Positions 1 to 7,251 of a stretch of DNA of 64,000 nt are shown piece by piece. This stretch comes from an uncultured Coriobacteriales bacterium (GTDB lineage: Bacteria; Actinomycetota; Coriobacteriia; Coriobacteriales; UMGS124): assembly GCA_934636245.1 (NCBI GenBank), contig CAKUAI010000003.1:124001-188000 (forward strand). Direction: 5' to 3'. Each line of letters opens with the position of its first letter. Position 1 is the stretch's first letter. A program made the position numbers and the translations under genes. The notes beneath the pieces were generated by a model. That model was not told the DNA's origin. It saw only the letters and a list, made by a program, of their open reading frames with translations, and made no database searches.

Positions 1-31
1 TACGTTCAGGGGGATACCGTGGGGAGCTACA

Positions 32-628
32 ATGAACGAAACGTGTGGACTGCTTGAGGCGGACGGGTTGCGCAGCGGTCAAGCCGTGGGACACGATATA
101 TACAGGCCATCCTTAATTTCTTACAGAAATTGCAGCCATGCCGGAGATAGCGTCGAAGACGGCGGAATTCAAATCGATTACAGCGATGTTCCGGTCGCCG
201 GGTCTGCGGCGGAGGCGACCCTTTGCTTCAGGTACCCGCTCGATGACGACGGGCGGCTTGATTGCTCGGACGGTAGCGCTCAGTTCTACCTCGCACGCTA
301 CGCCCTGACCTTTGACGACCCGCTCGGAGCGTATAGTGACATAAAGGCAAAGCTCGATGGCGTATACGGTGAATGCTCTGTGTCGTCCGAGGGAGGTTGG
401 GCCGATGACAGGGCGAACACCTGGACTGACAAAGACGGCAACTGGGTCAGGCTCTCGCTTTATGAAGGCTATGATGAGTACACCTATTCGGGATATATCC
501 TGCTGATTTACTGTGCTTCCGGAGCTGAGGATGCTCTCGATGAGATTGAGGGCGCGGCTCGACGGCTGAGGGTGGATGCGGAACGGGGCAAGCGCGAGAC
601 AAATCAAGGCAATGTCTCTGGCCTGTAA
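32..628 (+). CDS. hypothetical protein
   Basis: A 198-residue acidic protein that I do not recognise. The ATG at 32 is preceded by GGGGAG at a good distance, which favours this start, although the frame stays open to the window edge and a longer protein cannot be excluded. No signal peptide, membrane segment or known motif is visible. The C-terminal half has alternating hydrophobic and acidic stretches (WVRLSLYEGYDEYTYSGYIL) that look like beta structure, followed by a charged tail. A strong terminator hairpin follows at 668-692, so the gene is probably the last of its transcript. The antisense frame is also long, but it is Arg/Ser-rich and lacks domain character. Confidence 0.55.
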   Translation: MNETCGLLEADGLRSGQAVGHDIYRPSLISYRNCSHAGDSVEDGGIQIDYSDVPVAGSAAEATLCFRYPLDDDGRLDCSDGSAQFYLARYALTFDDPLGAYSDIKAKLDGVYGECSVSSEGGWADDRANTWTDKDGNWVRLSLYEGYDEYTYSGYILLIYCASGAEDALDEIEGAARRLRVDAERGKRETNQGNVSGL

Positions 629-667
629 TTAAAACAAGCAAAAGATGCCAGAACGGCGTTGGCTATC

Positions 668-692
668 AAGACCCGCTTCATGCGGGTCTTTT
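668..692 (+). terminator. intrinsic terminator
   Basis: AAGACCCGC-TTCAT-GCGGGTCTT forms a perfect 9-bp stem with a 5-nt loop and ends in a T-run. It lies 40 nt after the hypothetical gene ending at 628. Confidence 0.85.
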
Positions 693-714
693 CATATAAG
701 CAAGTAAAGTTAGT

Positions 715-901
715 CGTGCACGCTGGTATCGGAATGCGAGATGGCTTCGCCACCCGCAAGGCGAGGAACGGCATAAGCCCTGCGAGGCTGAAGTACATCA
801 TGGGGCATGCAGACATCGCGACCACGTACAACATCTACACCCACCTGGGCTTCGAGGATGTGCGTGAGGAGGTGCTGAGGATTGAGAGGGAGGGTCTCTG
901 A
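715..901 (+). pseudogene. tyrosine recombinase (phage integrase) C-terminal remnant
   Basis: The frame encodes the typical end of a tyrosine recombinase: a segment ending LKYIMGHADIATTYNIYTH, where the GHA motif and the catalytic Tyr (TTYNIYTH) are visible, then a short helical tail. The residues before about 733 do not look like integrase, and the terminator at 668-692 lies directly upstream. The catalytic Arg and the core-binding domain are therefore missing. This is a 3' fragment of a lost mobile element. No partner att site is obvious, and the nearest tRNA gene is 40 kb away. Confidence 0.75.
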
Positions 902-982
902 GGACGGCGTTTCCAGGTTGTCGTTTCAGGGATTTCCTGCTCGCACTCAGTAGCGCTGGTTGCTGAAACACCTGGTAAAGCT

Positions 983-1019
983 TGTGGTAGAAACTGTCTG
1001 AAATCGGCTTTCTACCACA
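983..1019. repeat. inverted repeat hairpin (TGTGGTAGAAA)
   Basis: TGTGGTAGAAA (983-993) and TTTCTACCACA (1009-1019) are perfectly complementary over 11 bp with a 15-nt loop, followed by TTTT. It may terminate transcription from the integrase remnant. The arm contains GGTAGA, a string that recurs in other structured elements of the window. Confidence 0.6.
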
Positions 1020-1161
1020 TTTTGTACCAAAAATTCCCGCCTTGACGTCCATTTTGCCATCGATGTGGTGTTGTTCACGTTGGTTGACCGCATTCTCAAG
1101 CATCCCCACATATGCTATTCTACCTGCTTGAACATCGACCTTCAGCAAAGGAGCCCGCCTT

Positions 1162-1632
1162 ATGCAAACGCCCATCCGAATCCTTTTCGTCTGCAAGGGC
1201 AACATCTGTAGGTCGCCCATGTGTGAGTTCGTGATGCGGGATTTGGCCATGAGGGCGGGGAGGGCCAACGAGTTCCGCATCGCTTCGGCGGCCACCACGA
1301 GCGAGGAAATCGGCAACTCGGTGCATCCTGGCACCAAGCGCATGCTTGCGGCGCACGACATTGCTTGCGTGGGCAAGACGGCCCGCCAAGTCAAGCGCGA
1401 CGAGTACAAGAGCTGGGATCTTGTCGTTGCAATGGACGATGAGAACGTTTGCGACCTCATGCGCGTCTTTCGCAACGACCCCGAGCACAAGGTGCACAAG
1501 CTCATGGAATACGTTGAGGGAGGCGACCTCACCACCGCCCGCGCCGTCGCCGACCCCTGGTATACCGGCGACTTCGAGACGACCTGGAATGACGTCCTCG
1601 CCGGTTGTCAGGGGATTCTCGCCGCAATGTAG
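1162..1632 (+). CDS. low-molecular-weight protein tyrosine phosphatase family
   Basis: A 156-residue cytoplasmic phosphatase of the LMW-PTP/arsenate-reductase fold. The N-terminal P-loop CKGNICRS (about residues 11-18) matches CX5R(S), with the nucleophilic Cys and phosphate-binding Arg. DPWYTGDF near residue 130 supplies the general-acid Asp. Full length is usual for the family. The start is set by AAAGGAG 9 nt upstream of the ATG. No kinase or exopolysaccharide genes are adjacent, so the substrate is unknown. A long-hairpin repeat (1656-1796) follows and may serve as its terminator. Confidence 0.93.
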   Translation: MQTPIRILFVCKGNICRSPMCEFVMRDLAMRAGRANEFRIASAATTSEEIGNSVHPGTKRMLAAHDIACVGKTARQVKRDEYKSWDLVVAMDDENVCDLMRVFRNDPEHKVHKLMEYVEGGDLTTARAVADPWYTGDFETTWNDVLAGCQGILAAM

Positions 1633-1655
1633 GGGTTGGCAGCCGAGCTGCCCCG

Positions 1656-1796
1656 AAAAAGGCCGTATGTTTGCGTTTTAATTTGACCGGGTAAGGTAGC
1701 CGACCATATGCGCCTAACGTTTTGCCTGGTAGATTGACTGCTGCTTCAGCGGGCTACTCTGCTTGCTGGATTAAAACGCAAACATGCACGTTTTTT
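1656..1796. repeat. long-hairpin element R1, copy 1
   Basis: An A-run, the arm TTTGCGTTTTAAT, GTAGCC 13 nt further in, a central CCTGGTAGAT, then GGCTAC, the complementary arm ATTAAAACGCAAA and a T-run. The fold is one imperfect hairpin of about 120 nt inside an A/T-run pair. Related copies are at 6707-6848, 10920-11060, 15452-15594 and, more diverged, 36087-36236 and 37686-37835. Its position just after a plus-strand gene and the terminal T-run fit a bidirectional terminator or a MITE-like repeat. Confidence 0.8.
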
Positions 1797-1919
1797 GCGA
1801 TGCAGGCAGTCATATGGCGCGCATGATTGGCCTACTGCCACAGTGGGCGCTCCGACTGCGTGTCTGTTGAGTAATCGCTTGTAATAATCAAGCGATTCTA
1901 TCTGCTTAATTACTTAACG

Positions 1920-2090
1920 ATGTACAAGGCGGGTATACATGGCACCTGCTGCGACGACGAGGCGCTCGCCATCCTCGTGAGCGGCCTGCACGCTGCGCAA
2001 ACGAGGAGATTGGACTATCTTGCCGAAAGGCTGAGGAGCCGTGTGTGCACCGTCACGGACGTAATGGCCGTGCTGAAACATCGAGCCTAG
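1920..2090 (+). CDS. possible small protein or gene remnant
   Basis: A 56-codon frame beginning MYKAGIHGTCCDDEAL and ending VTDVMAVLKHRA. Its composition looks protein-like: amphipathic helices and a central run of Leu/Arg residues. There is no ribosome-binding site ahead of the ATG and no recognised domain. It may be the 3' remnant of a lost gene. The rest of 1800-2112 shows nothing else. Confidence 0.25.
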   Translation: MYKAGIHGTCCDDEALAILVSGLHAAQTRRLDYLAERLRSRVCTVTDVMAVLKHRA

Positions 2091-2112
2091 AGCAGGAGCG
2101 ACTGCAAAGAAA

Positions 2113-2154
2113 GCGGGGCCGAGCCCCCGGAAAGATCCTCGGGCTCGGTCCCGC
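2113..2154 (-). terminator. terminator of the minus-strand flavoprotein
   Basis: GCGGGGCCGAGCCC pairs with GGGCTCGGTCCCGC (one G-T), followed on the minus strand by a T-rich stretch. It lies 43 nt beyond the stop codon of the gene at 2198-3946. Confidence 0.75.
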
Positions 2155-2197
2155 ACTGGTTTAGCGTGAGGTGGCGCGCTCGTGCATTGGCTGTTCG

Positions 2198-3946
2198 TTA
2201 CGCCCCAGCGACGACGTTCTTGCCAGCGACGTAGCCGTAGAACAGGCCCATGGAGCGGGCGATGCCGGCCACGGCGATGGGGTACTGCACGGTGAAGCGG
2301 CTGCCCTGGATGTTGCCGGCGACGTAGAGGCCGGGGATGATCTTGCGGTCGCGGTCGTAGACGTGGCACTCCTCGTCGCTTTCAAGGCCGCCCACGCATG
2401 CCAGCGATGCGGCCGGGCTGAAGGTCGACGCATAGAACGGGCCGGTCTCGATGGGGAAGAGGCGCTTGGAGCTTTTGCCGAAGTCCTCGTCATAGCCACC
2501 TGCGCACAGCTCGTTGTAACGCTCGACTGCCTTGGCTGCGGCTTCGGCGTCGATGTCGAGCTGGGCAAAAAGCTCCTCGAGCGTGTCACCCTTGACGAGG
2601 GTTCCCTGCTCGACGCCGTCCTCGACGGCCTTGGGATAGATGATGGCCTCGGGCTCAATCATCGACTCGGTGATGCTCGCCTGATCATCGTCGACGTAGT
2701 AGCTCTTGGAGCCATGCGCAGGGGGCATGAAGGGAATTGCGGCAGGCCAGTTGGCGTCGAAAATCATGTAGCCTGTCATGTCGCGCTGGATCTCGAGCTG
2801 GTTTTCAAGCTGCTGGCCGGGAACCTCCTCGTTCATAAAGCGGTTGCCGTCCTTGTTGAGCAGCAGGAACGGCGTGCAACCCAGGGGACCCGAACCCATG
2901 TGGTGAATCATGAGGGCGTGGCGCAGCTGGATCATCGCGCCGGCCCAGTCGCCCATGACCAGGCCCTCGCCCTGTGCCACAGGGTCACCGTTGGGGTCGC
3001 GGAACATGCCCATGCGCATGTTGCCGTTGTAAATCTGCTCGGGCAGGAAGAACTTGACGAACTGGTCGTTGGCAACGTAGTCGCCACAGGCCAGCACGAC
3101 GCCCTTCGAGGCGGTCGCCTTGATGTACTTGCCGGTGTTGTAATTGTAGGCGTACACGCCGGTGACGCGGCCCGAATCGTCTTTGATGAGCTGCTCGACG
3201 CGCGTCTCGTAGTAACCCTTGCCACCGTTCTCCTCGGCGTATTCGAGCGCCATGGCGTCAAGCTCGCGGCCGCAGATGGCAGCGGAAGTGGGGTAGGTGG
3301 GGTAGGCCTCCTGCGTGTAGTCGTACTCCTCGGGCTGAGGCCAGCACAGAGGGGTCACGTAGTGGTCCTGGTCGCCGTTGGGCGGGAAGTCGTACATGTC
3401 CTTGCAGATGTAAATGTCGGGAGCGATTTTGAAGTACCAGTCGAACACGTCGCCTACCTCGTCGAACCAGCGCGTGTAGATGGAACGCTTCGCGAAGTAG
3501 CCGCCCTCGTCCATCTCGTGGTTGACAACCTCGTCGCGGTCGAGAATGCCGTAGTTGCCCCAAACCTTGTTAGCTTCGGAATTGATGATGGCGAACTGAC
3601 GACCCGGCGCCGTGTTGCCCGTCGTCTTCTCGAACCAGACGACCTCGGCACCCTCTTCAACGGCGGCGCGGATTGCAGTGCAGCCGGCGATGCCGCAGCC
3701 CACAACGATGACCTCGGTGTCTACCTCTTCCTCGACCATGTCGTCGGTAATTGCAGGCGGTTCGGCGGCCCAGGGATAGTCGGGGCGGGTGCCGTTGGGT
3801 GCCGCAGGGGCGCTGTCCTGGCCATCGCCTGCGGGAGGCTCGCCTGCGGGTGCCTCTTCGGCCAGGGCAACCGAGGCGGCGGCGATGCTTGCGCCAGCGG
3901 CGCCTGCTGCGGCGATAAACGTACGGCGGTTGAGCGCTGTGTTCAT
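2198..3946 (-). CDS. Tat-exported FAD-dependent oxidoreductase (fumarate/urocanate reductase-like), flavoprotein A
   Basis: A 582-residue flavoprotein of the FAD_binding_2 superfamily. It starts with a Tat signal (NRRTFIAAAGA, then ASVALA-EE) and has an FAD dinucleotide motif GCGIAG at about 83-88. LLLNKDGNRFMNEE is the conserved mid-region strand, and the C-terminal loop reads GNIQGSRFTVQYPIAVAG. The ATG at 3946 is chosen because the Tat sequence starts there and GGGGA lies 7 nt upstream; the open frame continues to 4180. There is no FMN or haem domain, so an external electron donor is needed. It probably reduces an organic acceptor outside the membrane, but the substrate is unknown. It is divergent from flavoprotein B across a 645-bp region with a perfect palindrome (4168-4206). 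Confidence 0.92.
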   Translation of the reverse strand: MNTALNRRTFIAAAGAAGASIAAASVALAEEAPAGEPPAGDGQDSAPAAPNGTRPDYPWAAEPPAITDDMVEEEVDTEVIVVGCGIAGCTAIRAAVEEGAEVVWFEKTTGNTAPGRQFAIINSEANKVWGNYGILDRDEVVNHEMDEGGYFAKRSIYTRWFDEVGDVFDWYFKIAPDIYICKDMYDFPPNGDQDHYVTPLCWPQPEEYDYTQEAYPTYPTSAAICGRELDAMALEYAEENGGKGYYETRVEQLIKDDSGRVTGVYAYNYNTGKYIKATASKGVVLACGDYVANDQFVKFFLPEQIYNGNMRMGMFRDPNGDPVAQGEGLVMGDWAGAMIQLRHALMIHHMGSGPLGCTPFLLLNKDGNRFMNEEVPGQQLENQLEIQRDMTGYMIFDANWPAAIPFMPPAHGSKSYYVDDDQASITESMIEPEAIIYPKAVEDGVEQGTLVKGDTLEELFAQLDIDAEAAAKAVERYNELCAGGYDEDFGKSSKRLFPIETGPFYASTFSPAASLACVGGLESDEECHVYDRDRKIIPGLYVAGNIQGSRFTVQYPIAVAGIARSMGLFYGYVAGKNVVAGA

Positions 3947-4167
3947 AACGATCCCCAATCTCTTTATGAATACCTGCTGCGTCGTGCAATGGGCAAACCG
4001 AAATGCCTCTCGCACGCCTTGAAGCATAGAAAGCCCTGGCAGCTGAAACGGGTGAAAGTCGCATTGCGCGATGCTAGCGATGCGGCCGGGCGCGCGCCTT
4101 GGGGTCACCCGCAAGTTAGTATTGACGGTGCGTGAGCTGGAACAATCCATAGGATACTGACGACGCC

Positions 4168-4256
4168 GAATAACATACATTTCAACTCATCAAATGTATG
4201 TTATTCGACAAAACCCCAGTTGACGAAAATCAAAATCTTCCGAAATGTATGTTGTT
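4168..4256. promoter_or_regulatory. palindromic operator plus third half-site between divergent flavoproteins
   Basis: GAATAACATACATTT (4168-4182) and AAATGTATGTTATTC (4192-4206) form a perfect 15-bp inverted repeat with a 9-nt spacer. A further half-site, AAATGTATGTTGTT, begins at 4243. It lies upstream of both flavoprotein genes (starts 3946 and 4592). This is the expected layout for a dimeric regulator acting on both promoters, although no regulator gene is adjacent. Nothing else was recognised in 3947-4591. Confidence 0.7.
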
Positions 4257-4591
4257 TTGCGCGCGGCCATCTAACCCTCCGTCCTGCGGGTTTCTTTCGC
4301 GCCCCAACCACCCCTGCCCGCGTCACGTGATTTCACGAAATCGGCGGTTTGAAAACAAGTTGAAAGTCATTCGCACATTTCGGGTGTGGCACCGGTCGGG
4401 CGGTAAGCGTTCTATATGCCCTGCGCGCCGATGCGCTGGCAGATGCATGCCTTGGCGCGAGGCGCGCACGCAAGGTTGGAGCCAGGCATGGCTCCATTCC
4501 CTGTGGACAGACGGGCGGGATAAAAACCTGCTCCCAAAGAGATTGGCAAGCGAGCCGCATGGCCCGCTTGACCGCGAAAGGAGTCTCACAC

Positions 4592-6454
4592 ATGTCCAAG
4601 ATGACGCGCAGGTTGTTTGTTGGGGCCGCTGCCGCAAGCGGTGTTGCGGCGATTTCGGCTTCTATTGCCCTGGCCGACGAAGCGAAGAAGGACGAGGCGG
4701 CGCAGGCCGACGCCCCCGCCGAGGACGCGGGCGAAGAAGACAAGAAGCCGGCTGGCCCCGGCGGCATGAGCGACCCTATCGACAGCGCCCGCGAGCTTTA
4801 CAAGGGCTGGCTCGGCGAGGCCCCTCAGATTTCCGATGACGACATCGTCGAGACCTACGACGCTGATGTCGTCATTCTCGGTGGCGGCCATGCCGGCACG
4901 CAGTGCGCCAAGGAGGCCGCGAAGGCCGGCGCCAAGGTCGCGGTTCTCGACCAGCAGGCTCAGGACATGTTCATGTTCTACGGCGAGGACATCGGAACCT
5001 TCAACTCGCAGTACGTGCAGGACATGGGCTACGGCCCCTACGACGAGCAGGACGTTCTGGCACAGTGGGAGCGCACCTGCGGCTACCGTGCCAACCCCGA
5101 GCTCGTGCTCACCTACATCCGTAACTCCGGCGCCATGATCGACGACGCCATTGCCATCTGCCAGGAGAAGGACCCCTCCATCCTGACGAACATGAACGTG
5201 CAGCAGCCCGACGTCACCTATTGGGTCGACAAGTCCCAGCCGTGCGACATGGGCAACTTCAAGACCTACGTGGGTACGTTCTGCATGCGCTCCGAGATCC
5301 TCGACGAGGTCGCCGAGGGCGTGGGCGCCTACTCCACCATCGGCAAGCTCGAGGATTGCTGCCGCGAGGTGGCCGAGGCCAACGGTGCCACCTGGTATTA
5401 CGAGACGTCCGCCGTGTGTCTCGTGAAGGACGGCGACAAGGTCGTGGGTGCCATCGCCACCAACGCCGACGGTCAGTACGTGCGCTTCAACGCCGCCAAG
5501 GCCGTCGTCATCGCCACGGGCGCCTTCCAGAACTGTCAGCCCATGATGGCCGAGTTCTACAGCGAGGCCAAGGAGCTGCAGGCCAAGAACGGCATCGCCG
5601 CCTACACGTCCACCGACATTCCCGAGTCCGGACGCGACACCGGCATCGGCCATCGCATGGGCTGCTGGGCAGGCGGCCGCATGGAGGCCGGCCCCATGGC
5701 ATCGCTTGCCAACGTGTCGGCACCCGGCCCCTTCGGCTTTGCTCCCACGCTCATCCTCAACCGCGACGGCAAGCGCTTCATGAACGAGGCTGACTTCAAC
5801 GCAATGGGTAATATGATCAACCGCCAGCCCAAGGGCATCTACTGCAACCTGTTCGACGCCAACTACCGTGACATCATCGCGCGCGGCGGCACGAACCACG
5901 GCGGCGTCGACTTCGGCCAGGCAACCTACGTGGAGCAGTGGACCGAGGACATGACGCATGTCGCAGGCGCCGGCGCCGAGGGCTACGTGGTGCGCCACGG
6001 CTGCCTTACCGAGCGCGCCGACATGGGCAAGACTCCCGTGTACGGTGCCCAGACCCTGGAGGAGCTGGCCGGCTACCTGGGCTACGAGGGCGAGGCCGTC
6101 GACAACTTCGTGGCGAGCGTCGAGCGCTACAACGAGCTGTGCGAGGCCGGCAAGGATGACGACTTCGGCAAGAAGGCCGACTTCATGCTGCCCATTGCCA
6201 CACCTCCCTTCTACGGCTCGGTCGCCGATTCCTCCACGCAGGCTGGCACTGCCGTGTCGCTGGGCGGTCTGGTGACCGACACCACCTTCAACGTTCTGGG
6301 CGACGACGACTGCGGCATTGAGGGCCTCTACGCCATCGGCAACTGCTGCGGCGGTCGCTACGCCCTCACCTACCCGGGCATTCTTGCGGGCAACTCGATC
6401 GGAATGGCGATGACCAACGGCTATGTCTGCGGCCAGGTAGTCGCTGCGCTGTAG
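4592..6454 (+). CDS. Tat-exported FAD-dependent oxidoreductase, flavoprotein B
   Basis: A 620-residue FAD_binding_2 flavoprotein. The start at 4592 is fixed by AAAGGAG 8 nt upstream and by the Tat signal MTRRLFVGAAA; frames starting at 4559 would push the RR motif inward. GGGHAG at about 97-102 is the FAD P-loop, ILNRDGKRFMNE the mid-region motif, and GRYALTYPGILAGNSIG the C-terminal loop. Asp/Glu-rich residues 30-55 form an exported linker. It is related to flavoprotein A but clearly divergent. Vestigial copies of its last 23-24 codons occur at 10562-10633 and 15215-15286. A structured hairpin repeat (6461-6545) follows the stop codon by 6 nt. Substrate unknown. Confidence 0.93.
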   Translation: MSKMTRRLFVGAAAASGVAAISASIALADEAKKDEAAQADAPAEDAGEEDKKPAGPGGMSDPIDSARELYKGWLGEAPQISDDDIVETYDADVVILGGGHAGTQCAKEAAKAGAKVAVLDQQAQDMFMFYGEDIGTFNSQYVQDMGYGPYDEQDVLAQWERTCGYRANPELVLTYIRNSGAMIDDAIAICQEKDPSILTNMNVQQPDVTYWVDKSQPCDMGNFKTYVGTFCMRSEILDEVAEGVGAYSTIGKLEDCCREVAEANGATWYYETSAVCLVKDGDKVVGAIATNADGQYVRFNAAKAVVIATGAFQNCQPMMAEFYSEAKELQAKNGIAAYTSTDIPESGRDTGIGHRMGCWAGGRMEAGPMASLANVSAPGPFGFAPTLILNRDGKRFMNEADFNAMGNMINRQPKGIYCNLFDANYRDIIARGGTNHGGVDFGQATYVEQWTEDMTHVAGAGAEGYVVRHGCLTERADMGKTPVYGAQTLEELAGYLGYEGEAVDNFVASVERYNELCEAGKDDDFGKKADFMLPIATPPFYGSVADSSTQAGTAVSLGGLVTDTTFNVLGDDDCGIEGLYAIGNCCGGRYALTYPGILAGNSIGMAMTNGYVCGQVVAAL

Positions 6455-6460
6455 GGTGCG

Positions 6461-6545
6461 CTAGCCTGATGCGCCCCGTTCCACAGACGCTCATGTACTC
6501 TAGTACACATCGCACCTGTGCGCTTTGCGCATCAGAACCCGTGCT
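6461..6545 (+). repeat. hairpin repeat R2 (GTACTCYAGTAC type), single unit
   Basis: CTGATGCGC (6466-6474) pairs perfectly with GCGCATCAG (6527-6535). The loop carries GTACTCTAGTAC and the unit ends AGAACCCG. This is the same architecture as the five tandem units at 35464-35975, with a different but still complementary stem. It begins 6 nt after the flavoprotein B stop codon. Confidence 0.75.
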
Positions 6546-6583
6546 TCTGAGGGGATGTGGAACCTGGCTTCTTGAGTGATTGG

Positions 6584-6629
6584 TCGACCCCGCTCGAGCA
6601 CTGCGAGGAGCGTGCTTGGGCGGGGTCGA
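6584..6629 (+). repeat. hairpin repeat R3, copy 1
   Basis: TCGACCCCGC pairs with GCGGGGTCGA (10 bp), with an inner AGCAC/GTGCT stem. The same block recurs at 15317-15362 with one degraded arm, and about 90-100 nt before an R1 element in both places. Confidence 0.65.
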
Positions 6630-6706
6630 TTTGCGTTTGGGGAGCATCGAGGGCGTTGGGGCTATTCGCGCGACGATGCGGACGGCTCAATGGGCGGGCC
6701 AGCTCG

Positions 6707-6848
6707 AAAAAAGCTGCGAGTTTGCGTTTTAATCTGGCCGGGTGAGGTAGCCGACGGCCTGTGCTTGGCGTTTTGCCTAGTAGATAGGTTGCTGTTTTGG
6801 CGGGCCACTCAGCTTGATGAATCAAAACGCAAACATGCACGATTTTTT
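6707..6848. repeat. long-hairpin element R1, copy 2
   Basis: AAAAAA and TTTTTT flank the arms GTTTGCGTTTTAAT and ATCAAAACGCAAAC. The internal GTAGCC and GCCTAGTAGAT keep the same spacing as in the other copies. It lies 250 nt downstream of flavoprotein B. Confidence 0.8.
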
Positions 6849-7251
6849 GCCAGCCTCGATTGTCCGCGAGCCCGCGAGGCGCTTTCTTCTACACCCCGCG
6901 GGTCCCGACATGTGTTGCCTGCACTGCGTTTCATCCTCGCTGGCCTGGTGCTGTCCTCTGGTGCGTCTAACTGATACAAAAGATGGGTGCAATGTGTTAT
7001 CTGGCTGATGGATGGCATGGGGCACTATGTCTCACTCGCTTGTTTTCGTTGGGCGTGGAGCCTGCTGCTTGTGGTGTACTCACATACCTCATTGCCTTGT
7101 AATTGCGTTGATCGTGCAGGTTGCCGGGCGTGCTTTGCGCGATACAGGATGACATTCGATGGACGAAGCAAAGAGGGCCACCATGCGCGACGCGGTCATC
7201 TTTGCTTGGCGCAGGTCGGGTTATACACATGATGTCGCGCGTCGCCTCGTG
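6849..7251. other. intergenic DNA, partly duplicated at 15595-15735
   Basis: From about 6850 to 6980 this stretch resembles the DNA after R1 copy 4 (for example GCGTTTCATCCTCGCTGGCC here against GCGTTTCGTCCCCACTGGCC near 15680). At 15.7 kb that sequence leads into the TATAAT upstream of a flavoprotein gene; here no gene follows on the plus strand. Nothing further is recognised up to the helicase stop codon. Confidence 0.5.

Noticed and set aside
659..714. N-terminal part of the 80-residue frame as true integrase sequence
   Set aside because: Covers the terminator hairpin at 668-692 and shows no integrase similarity; only the later part is kept as a remnant.
2171..4135. Long plus-strand ORF (654 residues) opposite flavoprotein A
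   Set aside because: Val/Ala/Gly/His-rich shadow of a high-GC gene; no domain, no RBS. The same applies to long antisense frames at 4586-5998, 13567-15057, 20161-22557, 56110-57756 and 58749-60341.
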